Positions 48,705 to 60,883 of a stretch of DNA of 64,000 nucleotides are shown here, piece by piece. The notes under the pieces were generated by a model, which saw nothing but the letters and a program-made list of their open reading frames with translations, was not told where the DNA came from and did not search any database. Position 1 is the first letter of the stretch. The number at the start of each line of letters is the position of its first letter. Both the position numbers and the translations under genes were made by a program. Source of the stretch: Candidatus Altimarinota bacterium (GTDB taxonomy: Bacteria; Patescibacteriota; Gracilibacteria; Absconditabacterales; Absconditicoccaceae); the NCBI GenBank assembly GCA_021734475.1, contig JAIPIU010000004.1, forward strand, positions 1 to 64,000. The letters run 5' to 3'.

Positions 48705-49925
48705 TTAAATTTTTTTCCAAAAAATACATTTGTCTGATCAGTTGAAAATAGTTTTGGTAGAATAAGTTTTGGGGTTTATAATATTTTGAAATCAATCATA
48801 GGAAGATATAATTCATCAAGTAGTAGTCTCGTTAGAAAGTAATTTATCTATATGAGAATATGTCTGATTTAGATCAAATTCTTGCAATCTTTTTCCATAT
48901 GGAGGGTTACTCAATATATGTCATGATAACTCTGAAATTGAGAGAAAATCTTGTTGTGTAAATGTGATAGTATCTTCTACTCATGCATTGATAGCATTTT
49001 GTTTAGCCGATTGTATACTATCAATATCAATATCTGATCCAAATATTTGGTATTTTTTGTCTGTATATACTTTGGACAATAATTTCTCTTTGATTGACTG
49101 AAATAACGGATGATCATAATCAGGGAAATTTTGGAAAGCAAATTTTCTATTTATTCATGGTGGCATATTTCTAGCTATCATCGCCGCTTCGATACAGATG
49201 GTTCATGATCAACAAAATGGATCGTAAAAGTTTTCTTTGAATTTTCGTCATGATAATAAAACCAATCACGCTGCTACATTTTCTTTGATGGGAGCTTCTA
49301 CGGTATATTTACGATATCATCTATTGTGCAAAGAGTCGCCAGATGTATTGATAAATACTTGGCAAATATCTTTTTGTATAAAAATAAAAACCTCAAAATG
49401 ATATTCTCTATCATCCTCTTCTCGTCTATCTTGACCAGCAGGTAAAATACTTTTGATCATAGCTTTTTGGGATATAGATTGGATAGTTTTGCTGCTGTTT
49501 AGTATAGAATCTTTGGTAGCAACAGAAATATCTATTTTTTGTCAGACTTTGATATATTGTAAAAAAGGTAAAGAATTTACAAAATCAAAAAGCTGATCAA
49601 ATGTTGTGATTTTTTTTTGTCATAATGAAAGATAAACTTTGTTTGCTATCCTAGAAGCTAAGTTGATATTATAAATTGCTGATAAACACCGATCTGTTTT
49701 CGAAATTTGTAATCACTTCACTTCGTTTGTGTTTACTTTTTCTCAAATAGTCGGTATATTTCTCTCATCCAAAAAAGATTTGTCATGCAAATTTTTTTGG
49801 TGGTCGAATATATCACCTTGTACAAAGGTTCAAGTAGGAAATGTGTCTTGTGAATTGTATCACAAAATTTTTAACTCTTTTCAGAGAATAGAAGAAAATC
49901 CAAATGGGCAAGTAATTAAGAGCAT
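48705..49925 (-). CDS. RlmL/UPF0020-type RNA N2-guanine methyltransferase
   Basis: 406 residues. N-terminal THUMP-like region with KVYLSLGQKKITTFDQLFDFV and the linker HRGYRKYTVEAPIKENVAAGLVLLS; SAM motif FYDPFCGSGTICIEAAMIA and catalytic SGHILSNPPYGKRL. This is the order in RlmL/RlmK and Trm-G10-type enzymes that modify rRNA or tRNA guanosine. The exact target is unknown. Confidence 0.9.
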
Positions 49926-49947
49926 GTTTAAAATAAGATATCAAAAC

Positions 49948-50022
49948 TCCCCTTTAAAGGGGGTGTAGGGAGGGGTTCAATCTGATTTTTTATTAACCCT
50001 CTCAGTCCCCCTAATAAGGGGG
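49948..50022. repeat. Palindromic repeat, family C
   Basis: CTCCCCTttaAAGGGGGTG ... CCCTCtcagtCCCCCtaatAAGGGGG arms. Confidence 0.7.
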
Positions 50023-50030
50023 ATATTTTG

Positions 50031-50945
50031 TTATTTAAATATTTGAATTTCTCGATTTCAGGTATAGAGAGAATTTTTTCTAATCCAAGGATTGAGTTGT
50101 TTGATCTGTAGATAGCTATGATTTTTTTCTAATGATCGTAATTTTAAATCTTGGATCTGATCAACTGAAATAGTTTTAGTCTCAGGAGAGATATATTGTG
50201 ATCAAAGTAATGTAGTGTCAAAATATTGACCAGCATTTTCCATTAAATACTTCATAGCAAGTAGACGAAAAACGAATCTGTAAGTTTCATTATTTAAATA
50301 TAAATCATAATATCAACTCTGACTCTGTGACTGCATATCTGCCAATAATCAGTATTCTCATCTATTGTATGCTGCAGCTACTAATGTTCGATTTCAAAAT
50401 ATAGAATATAAGTCTTGTAAATATTGTACGGCTGAGTCAGTAGCTTTTTGATAATCAAACCTCTGATCTACAAAATCATCTACTATCAATCAATATTTTT
50501 TCGCAGTACCAGGCATAAATTGTCGCATTCAAGCTGCTCATGCGCTACTTACTGCACTATTTTTTAGATATGACTCTATCATTGGTAAATATTGAAAATC
50601 CAGTGGTATGTCATATTTTTTTAGTTGTTTGTGAATATATGGCAAATACAATCACTGTCTTTTGTAAGTAAGTATAAACTGTGAATCATTGGTAATCATA
50701 GATAACATCTCTCTATCAAATCTCTCTTGATTGGATGAATATATTCCATCCATAGGAACAATTTCTCATGCAAAATTTAGAGACGAAATATCTGATGATT
50801 GTGAAGTATAGTTTTGTACAGACTGGGTTTTTGGTTTGATAAATTGTAATACTATAATAAATAATATGAATAACAAAAATAAGTATCTGAGAAGCATTCT
50901 TTTGTCAGAATAATATTTTTTGATATTTTGAATAAACGATGGCAT
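50031..50945 (-). CDS. Lytic transglycosylase (SLT/MltD-like)
   Basis: 304 residues. N-terminal membrane anchor at about 19-37 (LLRYLFLLFILFIIVLQF). Catalytic region DIPLDFQYLPMIESYLKNSAVSSAGAAGMRQFMPGTAKKYGL has the Glu of MIES and the GxxQFMPxTA signature; then VAAAYNRGEYG. It cleaves peptidoglycan at the outer face of the membrane. It precedes a lipoprotein gene read in the same direction. Confidence 0.92.
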
Positions 50946-50970
50946 GATGTATTTTTTTAATGATTAAAAT

Positions 50971-51501
50971 TTATTTGGCATTTTGGATATCTATTTCATA
51001 TTTATTTACAGGATTGTATCATCGTATATTTACATCACTTACATAAATCAACTTACATTTTTCTAATTTTTCACACATAGGATTGAGTTGATATCTTTTT
51101 TCTTTATCGAAATCACAGGTCAAAATTTGTTTTCATCGTTTGTCGTAGACCATATTTGGTAGACTAAAATTATTTATATCTACAGAAAAGTACATCTCTC
51201 ATTGGTATTGACATTCACTGATCATTCATGCTCAAAGTTTGATGAAATTTGTGATAACAGATATTTTTGTAGACTGATTTGTAAGTGTTGTTTGAGAAGT
51301 ATTTCATTGTGGTTGAGAGTCTTTTATATTTTTGATTGATTGTGATTGTTTATTTACAGATGAAATTTCATCTGCACTTGAATGAATATCAGCTTCTCAT
51401 GATCATAAAAGTTGCTGAGAATAGCTAGACTTATCAGTTGAACATGCCGATAAAAAAAATATTGATGCAAACAGGATTGTAAGTAATAATTTTTTATTCA
51501 T
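50971..51501 (-). CDS. Lipoprotein of unknown function
   Basis: 176 residues. The signal peptide MNKKLLLTILFASIFFLSACS ends in a lipobox (LSAC), so Cys would be lipidated. The next 70 residues are a Ser/Gln/Thr linker; the C-terminal part has four Cys (SECQYQ, LTCDF, MCEKLEKC) that may pair. An in-frame ATG at 51513 is possible, but 51501 gives the better signal peptide. 25 bases upstream of the transglycosylase gene. Confidence 0.75.
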
Positions 51502-51678
51502 TTGAGATATCATTGATTATAAATTGGATAATACAATAGAAAATCTGTTTTAAAATATATATTTATCAATAATTAAAATATCCAAAAATTCAAGTGACAA
51601 TAAATAGTTGACTTTTCATATAAGATATGTATTGTATAATTTAATAAATAAAATGTAAAACCAAAACAAATATAAAAT

Positions 51679-52617
51679 ATGAGTAAAGTTTTTATTGTAC
51701 CAGGAAGAAATAGCCAAAATCTAGCTGCTAGAATTTCAGAAGTTTCTGGATATCCATTGGCTGAAATAAAATGGACTGATTTCTCCGATGGCGAGACAAA
51801 GCCAAAATATGAGGATAATATTCGTGGAGCTGTACTGTATATAGTCAACTCTACTAATGCTCCTGATAGAAATCTCAAGGATATTTTGCTTTTGTCGGAT
51901 GCCGCTGTGAGAGCATCTGCAACAGAAATTATATCTGTAATACCTTATTTTGGTGGACAACGTCAGGAAAGAAAAGATGAAGGACGAGTACCTATCACAG
52001 CAATGTTGAATATCCAATTACTTGAAGCAGCAGGAGTTCAAAAAATTGTTGCTATGGATCTACATGCTGATGCTATTCAAGCATTTTTCAAAAGATTTGA
52101 CCATCTCTATGCCTCCTATCTTTTTGTTCCATATATTGAAAATTTGGGACTCAAAGATTTAATCTTTGCGTCTCCTGATACAGGTGGTGGAAAAAGAGTG
52201 GAAAAATATGCTGAATATTTCAATGTGGATTTTGCGATTTGTTATAAACAAAGAGCTAAAGGTCCAGATGAAATCAAAACAATGAGACTCTTGGGAGATG
52301 TAAAAGATAAGGATGTTATTGTGTTTGATGATATGATTGATACGGCTGGCAGCGTGGAGTTTTGTGTAAATTTAATCAGAGACAAAGGAGCAAGAAGTAT
52401 AAGATTTTTTGCTACCCATCCTGTATTCTCTGGTAAAGCATATGACAGAATGAAAGCTATGTCAGATGTGATGTTTGTAGTAACTGACACAATCCCATTG
52501 GAAAAAAAATTCTTGGATTTGCCAAATCTTGATGTAGTATCATCTCACGTATTACTTGCTGATGTAATCAGCAGGGATGTGAAAAACGAATCCATTTCAT
52601 CGTTATTTGTGTTTTAA
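51679..52617 (+). CDS. prs: Ribose-phosphate pyrophosphokinase (PRPP synthetase)
   Basis: 312 residues. FSDGETKPKYEDNIRG (ATP-binding), VIPYFGGQRQERKDEGR, the MDLHADAIQAFF metal site, flexible loop KQRAKGPDEIKT, and PRPP-binding VIVFDDMIDTAGS. It makes PRPP for purine (PurC), pyrimidine and NAD salvage (PncB). UGA-free over about 17 glycines, ends in TAA, with its own terminator, like purC. The local sequence is AT-rich, so it is better ameliorated than purC. Confidence 0.96.
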   Translation: MSKVFIVPGRNSQNLAARISEVSGYPLAEIKWTDFSDGETKPKYEDNIRGAVLYIVNSTNAPDRNLKDILLLSDAAVRASATEIISVIPYFGGQRQERKDEGRVPITAMLNIQLLEAAGVQKIVAMDLHADAIQAFFKRFDHLYASYLFVPYIENLGLKDLIFASPDTGGGKRVEKYAEYFNVDFAICYKQRAKGPDEIKTMRLLGDVKDKDVIVFDDMIDTAGSVEFCVNLIRDKGARSIRFFATHPVFSGKAYDRMKAMSDVMFVVTDTIPLEKKFLDLPNLDVVSSHVLLADVISRDVKNESISSLFVF

Positions 52618-52624
52618 TTATTAT

Positions 52625-52658
52625 AAAGAGTATGGTTTTTTACCTGCTCTTTTTTTTA
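52625..52658 (+). terminator. Rho-independent terminator of prs
   Basis: AAAGAGtatGG / CCTGCTCTTT stem and eight T. Confidence 0.8.
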
Positions 52659-52754
52659 AAAATTTGAGCTGTATTTTTGGATTTAAATGATTAAAATTTT
52701 AAGTAATAAATTTCGTCTATTTATCAAAGATTTTATTTTTTGTATAATAATCAA

Positions 52755-54215
52755 ATGAAAAAATTACTATTTTTACCACTATTGATATCTATTTTTGGAA
52801 TAGGATTTTTGCGAGCATATGATCAAGAATTGGTTCAAGCATATGATTATGCTTATGATATGGGTATAACGACTATGCCAAATATTAATCAAGCTAATAT
52901 GTATGGTAATTTACAGAGATCTCATATGGCTAAAATGGTAGCAAATTATGCCACAGATGTATTGGGACTTGTGCCAGATACATGAAAAATATGTGAATTT
53001 AGCGATATAGATAATGAAAGTGATGAATTAAAATGATATATTACCAAAGCATGTAGATTATGACTAATGGGAATAGGAATAAGTAAATTTGAGCCCAAAT
53101 GAATAGTTACTAGAGCTCAGTTTGGAACTGTCCTTTCTAGAGCATTACGATGAGATATTTATAATGAATGAAATCCTTATTACGGCAGACACCTAAAAGC
53201 TCTGAGAGCTAAATGAATAATGAATAATATAGATAATCCAAATCTGACTGAAAAAAGATGATATGTAATGCTAATGATGGAAAGAGCTGATGAAAATTAT
53301 GAAGCACCTGAAATTATTGATGAAGAAGATGAAATAAATAATGATCTCGTAGATTTGTCTGATAATCCTCCTAATAGTAATGTAAGCGTGACAGATAAAA
53401 ATATGTATTCAAATATAGTATACGACACACAAGAAGGAGTCAGTTTAAAATTACATTTATTAGTACCTGAAAGATCTGATGGTAAAGATGCTCCATTGTT
53501 ATTAACATTTAGTGCAAAAGAAGTTAAACTATCTGAAAACAGTCTTGATCTACTAGAACAAGAAATGATAGAGAGATGATATGCTATATGAAAAGCTAGT
53601 CTACGTTTCTATGAAGAAGATTCTAAGTTTCCAGATGCTTATGTAGATGCAAAATCTGCCGTAAGATATATCAAAGCCAATGCTTCACAGTATTGAATAA
53701 ATCCTGATAAAATAGCAGTAATGGGTAGTAGTAAAAATGGTTTGATAGCAGCAGCTATATGAACTATGTGAGAAGAAATTCAATATGATATTTGAAAAAA
53801 CTTGAATTATAACAGTAAAGTTGCCGCTGTAATAAATTTTGCATGACATACTGATTTGACTAATTTTTATCAAGATGGTATGGATGATCCTCAAGTAAAA
53901 ATGGATGAAAAAACATATGAAGCAAAAAACCAACAATTTTTATGATGTCCTGCTTTTGAATGTGATGAAACAGAAGCTGCTGCAAGTTCTATAAATTATA
54001 TAGATGAAGAAGATCCTCCTTTTTATATGATGATTGGTAGTGAGGATAATTTAGTTCCCAAAATACAGTTGGAAAGATTCAAAGATAAATGTGATGATGA
54101 ATGAGTAGCTGCTTATTTTGAAGTAGTCGATGGAGCTCCTCACAGTGTAGAAAGATATTTGGAACAAAAACATGTAAATAGATTGGTATCTTTTCTAGTG
54201 GAATATGTAGAATAA
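52755..54215 (+). CDS. SLH-domain surface alpha/beta hydrolase
   Basis: 486 residues. Signal peptide (MKKLLFLPLLISIFGIGFLRA). Residues about 22-170 carry SLH-like repeats (MGITTMPNINQANMYGNLQR; FEPKGIVTRAQFGTVLSRAL), which anchor proteins to the cell surface. The C-terminal 270 residues are an esterase-like hydrolase: LHLLVPERSDG, DAKSAVRYIKANASQYGINPDKIAVMGSSKNG (nucleophile Ser in GSS, with Asn in place of the last Gly), and DGAPHSVERYL (His). TATAAT ends only seven bases before the ATG, so the message may be leaderless. Confidence 0.85.
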
Positions 54216-54236
54216 TTTATTTTATATTTTGAAGAT

Positions 54237-55223
54237 ATGAAAAAATTACTTTTTGTAGCGCTATGAATATCTATTATTTCTGCTGTTATCGTTTTTGCTA
54301 ATATGGATAATATTCAGTATTTTTATTTAGATAAAGATTATGTATGATTAAATAAAATTGAAACAATATGATCTAAAAAAGATAAAGCTATTGAAAAAAA
54401 AATAGACAATACAATTACTCCAAACAATAAATTGGAAATCCCAAATCAATTAAATTTGACAATAAATGGAAATAAATTTTACCCTAATATAAGATACGAT
54501 AAACAAGAATGAATAGACTTGGAATTACACCTTTTGGTACCAAATAGATCTGACGAAAAACCTGCTCCTCTATTATTAACTTTGGTAGCTAAAAAAACTA
54601 AATTATTGGAAAATAATCTTGATTTACTTGAAAAAAAAATGTTGGCTAGATGATATGCTGTATGAAAAGCTAGTCTACGTTATTTTGAAGAAACATCATG
54701 ATATCCAGATGCTTATGTAGATGCTAAATCTGCAGTTAGATTTATCAAAGCTAATGCTTCACAGTATTGAATAAATCCTGATAAAATAGCAGTAATGGGA
54801 AGTAGTAAAAATGGATTATTTGCATCTGCTGTTGGTACTATGGGGAATGAAAATATTTTTGAAATATGAAATAATTTAAGCTTTGATAGTAAAGTTGCGG
54901 CTGTGATTAATTTTGCTGGACCGACTGATTTTATGAAAGATAAAAAAATGGACTGCTATTCTTTTGAATGTGAAGAAATAGATAATCAAGTAAATATAAT
55001 AAGTTATCTAGACAAAAATGATCCTCCTTTTTATATGATGATCGGTAGTGAAGATAGATTAATACCACATGAACAAATGGAGAGATTTAAAAAAAAATGC
55101 GATGAATTATGAGTAGCTGCTTATTATGATATGATAGATGGAGCTCCTCATGGTGTTGCTAAATTTTTGAATAATGATCAAGTATGAAGATTAGTTTCAT
55201 TCCTAGTGAAATATGTAGAATAA
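54237..55223 (+). CDS. Secreted alpha/beta hydrolase, paralogue without SLH domain
   Basis: 328 residues. A signal peptide (LLFVALGISIISAVIVFA) is followed by a short linker and the same esterase-like domain as the preceding gene (KASLRYFEETSGYPDAYVDA; KIAVMGSSKNG; DPPFYMMIGSEDRLIPHEQ; DGAPHGVAKFL). It is a tandem duplicate that lacks the SLH repeats, so it is probably released or anchored differently. 21 bases separate the two. Confidence 0.85.
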
Positions 55224-55300
55224 TTTATTCTATTCTGCTTGATAATTTGATTAGTATAATTAGTATGAAAATAATTTTTACATAGTAATAAAAAATAATA

Positions 55301-56326
55301 ATGAAAAAAAATCTGATTTTATTTTGATTTTTGTCGATTTTTGCTGTGAACTTTTTGTTTGCAGAAAGTAATTATTGAGCAGAATTGGAATGAGCATACA
55401 ACTATGCTTACAATATATGAATAACCACCATGATGCCCATAAGTAATGCAAATATGTATGGTAATTTGATTAGATCTCATATGGCTAAAATGATGTCAAA
55501 CTATGCTACAGAAATTTTGGATTTAGTTCCAAATACTGGGAAAGTTTGTGAGTTTGATGATATAGATGGCGAAAGCGATGAATTGAAATGATATATTATC
55601 AAAGCATGTCAGCTTGATCTGATGTGAGTAGGAATCACAAGTTTTAATCCTAGTGGAAATGTAAGTAGAGCACAGTTTGGAACTGTTCTTTCTAGAGCGA
55701 TATATGGAGATGTAAATAATGGAGGTGATCCATACTATGTAAATCATCTAAATGCTCTAAAGACTGATAATATAATGACAGTAATTGATACCCCAAGTAA
55801 TCTTGAAGTGAGATGATATGTAATGTTGATGATGAAAAGAGCTGATGAATTGATAAATAATCTAAACACATGAGGTATAGTAATAGATCTAACTCCACCA
55901 ACAGCTAATGTAGTTTATTCTACTACTGGAAACACTACTGGTAATGTGACTGCTTATCTGACTGGGCGAAGTGAAAGTATTACTGGTGTAAATACTTATT
56001 CTCATGTATTTGATGAAAATGGTAGTTTTATATTCTATTTTCAAGATCTAGCTGGTAATGCTGGTAGTGTAAGCGCTACAGTTAATCGAATAGATAAAAC
56101 ATCTCCTACAGCTAATATAAATTTGAGTCCTATACAAGCTGATTATACATCATGAAATATAGTAGCAACTCTGACATGATATTCTGAAAATATCACTATA
56201 ACAAATAATGCCGGTTTAAGTAATTATACATTTACTGGTAATGGAAATTTCGTGTTTAATTTTGTAGATGCTGCTGGAAATACCGGTAGTACTACTGCTA
56301 CTGTAAGTTATTGGACTGGAAGTTAA
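55301..56326 (+). CDS. SLH-domain protein with Ig-like repeats
   Basis: 341 residues. Signal peptide, then SLH repeats closely related to those at 52755 (GITTMMPISNANMYGNLIRSHMAKMMSNYATE), then two beta-sandwich repeats starting at about 190 (DLTPPTANVVYSTTGNTTG; DKTSPTANINLSPIQADYTS), each ending in DLAGNAGS / DAAGNTGS, a common bacterial Ig-like motif. Gly in the Ig part is mostly GGT/GGA, lower TGA use than average. Probably an adhesin or S-layer-associated protein. Confidence 0.82.
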
Positions 56327-56333
56327 TTACTCA

Positions 56334-56418
56334 GTCATTCCGGCGACAAGCTTTGCAGCCGGAATCTTACTAAATAAATATTTTAGATTCCGGTTGCAAT
56401 GAATAAGACCGGAATGAC
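56334..56418. repeat. Palindromic repeat, family A
   Basis: Complete copy GTCATTCCGGCG ... GACCGGAATGAC, 15 bases before ackA; its right half matches the insertion inside ackA. Confidence 0.85.
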
Positions 56419-56432
56419 ATAAAAAAACAAAG

Positions 56433-57677
<1,245 letters not shown>

Positions 57678-57689
<12 letters not shown>

Positions 57690-57720
57690 TAATTAGTAAT
57701 TAGTAATTAGTAATTAGTAA
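57678..57720. repeat. Tandem TAATTAGT repeat
   Basis: About five copies of an 8-bp unit spanning the ackA stop codon; a likely slippage site that could vary the ackA 3' end. Confidence 0.75.
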
Positions 57721-57726
57721 TTGGGT

Positions 57727-57750
57727 AAGCGACTGATGTCGCTTTTTTTT
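57727..57750 (+). terminator. Rho-independent terminator of ackA
   Basis: AAGCGACtgatGTCGCTT with eight T. Confidence 0.8.
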
Positions 57751-57799
57751 ATTAATTTTTGCATTTTTTTTGTTTATGATTAAAATTAAATAATTCTAA

Positions 57800-57832
57800 A
57801 TTCTGGTTGCAAAATAATAAAACCGGAATGAT
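57800..57832. repeat. Palindromic repeat, family A half copy
   Basis: ATTCTGGTTGCA ... AACCGGAATGA, degenerate. Confidence 0.65.
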
Positions 57833-57864
57833 AAAATATTTATTTTAATATTTAAAGTTTTGGA

Positions 57865-60159
57865 ATGAAAATAGATGTAAGAAATTTTATTTATGATAAT
57901 ATCACTCCCTATGATGGAGATGAAAGTTTTTTGGTTTGACCTAGTGAAAGAACGAAAAAATTATGGGAACAATGTAAGAAACTTTTGGAAAAAGAAAAAA
58001 ATAATGGATGAATATTGGATATAGATACTGAAACTATATCTACAGTTAGCTCTCATCAAGCCTGATATATAGATAAAGATTTGGAGCTTATAGTTGGACT
58101 ACAAACTGATGCTCCACTCAAAAGAGCCATCAAACCTTTTGGATGATATAGAGTAGTAGAAAAAGCTTGTGCTGAAAATGAGAAAGAATTAAGCCCAAAA
58201 GTAAAAGAAATTTTTACTAAATATAGAAAATCACATAATGATGGAATATTCGATGCGTATACTCCTAGTATGTTAACATATAGAAAAACATGAATTCTGA
58301 CCTGACTTCCTGATAATTATTCTAGATGAAGAATTATATGAGATTATAGAAGATTGGCTTTGTATGGTATTGATAACTTGATAGAAGCTAAGGAAGAAGA
58401 TAAGATTAAGATTATAAATCCTCAGTCTGCTTCGCATCCAGCTCCTTTAGAAAAGGAGCACAACTTTGAAATGACTGAAGATGTAATAAGACTTAGAGAA
58501 GAAATAAGTGAACAAATAAAAGCTCTAAAAGAAATAAAAGAAATGGCAATAATGTATGGCTTTGATATTTCTAAGCCAGCTAAAAATGCGACTGAAGCTG
58601 TTCAACGAACATATTTTTGATTTTTAGCAGCGATCAAAGAGCAAGATTGAGCTGCTATGAGTTTGTGAAATGTGAGTAGTTTCTTGGATATTTTTATCGA
58701 AAAGGATTTGAAAGAATGAAAACTGAACGAAGAACAAGCTCAAGAATTAATTGATCAATTTGTAATAAAATTAAGGTTGGTGAGACAACTACGTATGAGT
58801 GAATACAATCAGCTTTTTGCTGGTGATCCGACATGGACAACAGAATCTATATGATGAATATTTCAAGATTGAAAGCATAAAATAACTAAAACATCTTTCA
58901 GATTTTTGCAGACATTGTATAATCTATGAGCTGCTCCAGAGCCTAATTTGACTATTCTTTGGTCAAAAGATTTACCTAAATGATTCAAAAAATTTGCTAC
59001 TAAAGTTTCTATAGATACATCTAGTATACAATATGAAAATGATGATATGATGAGAAAAATCTGATGTACTGATGACTATGGAATTGCCTGTTGTGTATCA
59101 CAGCTAGAAACTTGAAAATGGATGCAATTTTTTGGAGCTAGATGTAATTTAGCTAAAGCATTATTATTGACAATCAATTGATGAAAAGATGAAATAACAT
59201 GAACTCAAATATTGGATGATATAAATAAGATTCCGGATATAAATAAATCCTCCACCACTTCGTGGTCCCCCTCCTTTTCCAAAGGAGGACAGGAAGAGAT
59301 TTTGAAGTATGAAGAAGTATGGGAGGATTATAAAAAAGTTTTGTCTGAACTTGCTAGAGAATATGTTAATACAATGAATATAATCCACTATATGCATGAT
59401 AAATATTATTATGAAAAATCTCAGATGGCTTTTATGGATAGTATAGTCAAAAGATATATGGCTTTTGGTGCTGCATGATTAAGCGTAGTAGCAGATTCTC
59501 TATCAGCAATCAAGTTTGCAAAAGTAAAAGTAATTAGATATGAAAACTGACTTAGTAAAGATTTTGAAATCGAATGAGATTTTCCTAAATATGGAAATGA
59601 TAACGATGAAGCAGATCAGATTGCTGTAGATGTAGTAAAATATTTTATAGAAGAACTCAGAAAACATAAAATATATCGTGATGCTGAAGCTAGTCTATCG
59701 ATACTAACTATAACCGCTAATGTAGTTTATGGACATAAAACATGAGCTACTCCGGACTGAAGAAAAGCTTGAGAGCCATTTGCTCCGGGTGCTAATCCAA
59801 TGCATGGTAGAGATAGTTCATGAGCGATTGCATCACTAAACTCTGTAGCAAAAATATCCTATGAAGATGCAAAAGACTGAATATCAAATACATTCTCTGT
59901 AGTACCTATTACACTTGGAATCAATACAGATGAACAGACTAGTAATCTAGTAGATATGCTTGATGGATATTTCGCTAAATGATGACATCATTTGAATGTA
60001 AATGTTTTGAATAGAGATACATTATTGGATGCAATGGAACATCCTGAGCTGTATCCACAGTTGACTATTAGAGTTTCGTGATATGCTGTTAATTTTGTAA
60101 AATTAAGTAGAGAGCAACAAGAGGAAGTAATTGCGAGAACTTTTCATGAAAGAATGTAG
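57865..60159 (+). CDS. pflB: Pyruvate formate-lyase with two in-frame repeat insertions
   Basis: 764 residues. The active-site Cys pair is in YGIACCVSQ and the C-terminal glycyl-radical loop is IRVSGYAVNF, whose radical Gly is a TGA codon. [43 protein letters not shown] and [15 protein letters not shown]-like segments are typical. It cleaves pyruvate with CoA to acetyl-CoA and formate. Residues about 183-200 ([16 protein letters not shown]) and 459-476 ([17 protein letters not shown]) are translated family C repeats. PflA follows two genes downstream. Confidence 0.96.
58415..58463. repeat. Family C repeat inserted in frame in pflB (first)
   Basis: AAATCCTCagtcTGCTTCGCA followed by CTCCTTTagaAAAGGAGCACAA; same order of blocks as the intergenic copy at 63901 (AAATCCTCctgTGCTTCGCA ... 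CTCCTTTT). Encodes about 16 residues. Confidence 0.75.
59243..59292. repeat. Family C repeat inserted in frame in pflB (second)
   Basis: AAATCCTCCACCACTTCGTGG followed by CTCCTTTTccAAAGGAGGACA when split into its arms; near-identical to the intergenic copy after pflB at about 60228-60275. Encodes about 17 residues. Confidence 0.85.
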
Positions 60160-60165
60160 AACAAA

Positions 60166-60277
60166 AGTTCCCCTTTGGAAAAGGGGACACCCCGAATTTT
60201 CGGGGAGGGGATTTATAAAACTTTTTTAAATCCTCCCCCACTTCGTGGTTCTCCTCCTTTTCCAAAGGAGGACAAGT
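60166..60277. repeat. Family C palindromes, two in series
   Basis: CCCCTTTggAAAAGGGG with an ACCCCGAAttTTCGGGG hairpin, then AAATCCTCCCCCACTTCGTGG and CTCCTTTTccAAAGGAGGACAAG. Confidence 0.85.
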
Positions 60278-60306
60278 GGAAATAATTTTAAATTATCTTT
60301 ATAAAA

Positions 60307-60852
60307 ATGATAAATAAAATGAACAGTAATGAGTCAAAAGAAATTGAAGCTGAATTTAAAATAAGAGAAGTAGAAAAAAAAGATATGAAAGATATCTGTG
60401 ATTTTCATTCTAGATGTCGAAAAGAAAACTTTAAATGAATAATTGATCAAGATTATCTAAAAGATGTTTGAAGAAAACCTGCGTGATGGTGGAAACATAT
60501 TTTAGAAAAAAAATCTGAATGAAACTATGTAATGTTTGTTTATGAAAAATGATGAAAAATTGTCTGATTTATAGACGGATGACCATCATATGATGAAAGT
60601 TATGATTTTAAAATACCATGATTTTATATCAATCCTGATAATCAAAGAGAATGAATCTGAAGAAAATTATGGGACTATTTATTAAACAGTAAAAACTTTA
60701 AAGATAAAAAAAGTTTTTATTTACGAACATTAAAAGATAATATTATTTGATCTAGTTTTTATGAAAAAATGTGATGAAAACTAATTAATGAAAAGAAAGA
60801 TAAATTTTGAGATAAAGAATATGATTTAGTTTGTTATGCATGGAAAAGATAA
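60307..60852 (+). CDS. GNAT-family N-acetyltransferase
   Basis: 181 residues. FKIREVEKKDMKDICDFHSRCRKENF at the start, MFVYEKGGKIVGFIDGG in the middle strands, and the acetyl-CoA loop IPGFYINPDNQREGIGRKLWDYLL (R/Q-x-x-G-x-G/A, with TGA glycines), then IIGSSFYEKMGGKL. The substrate is unknown. It lies between pflB and pflA and could acetylate a protein or small molecule linked to acetyl-CoA supply (inference). Confidence 0.88.
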
Positions 60853-60883
60853 TTCTGAATTTTAAATTCTTAATTCTTAATTA

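Noticed and set aside
51736-52490. Antisense frames in prs
   Set aside because: Prs has complete family motifs over its whole length; the antisense frames have none.
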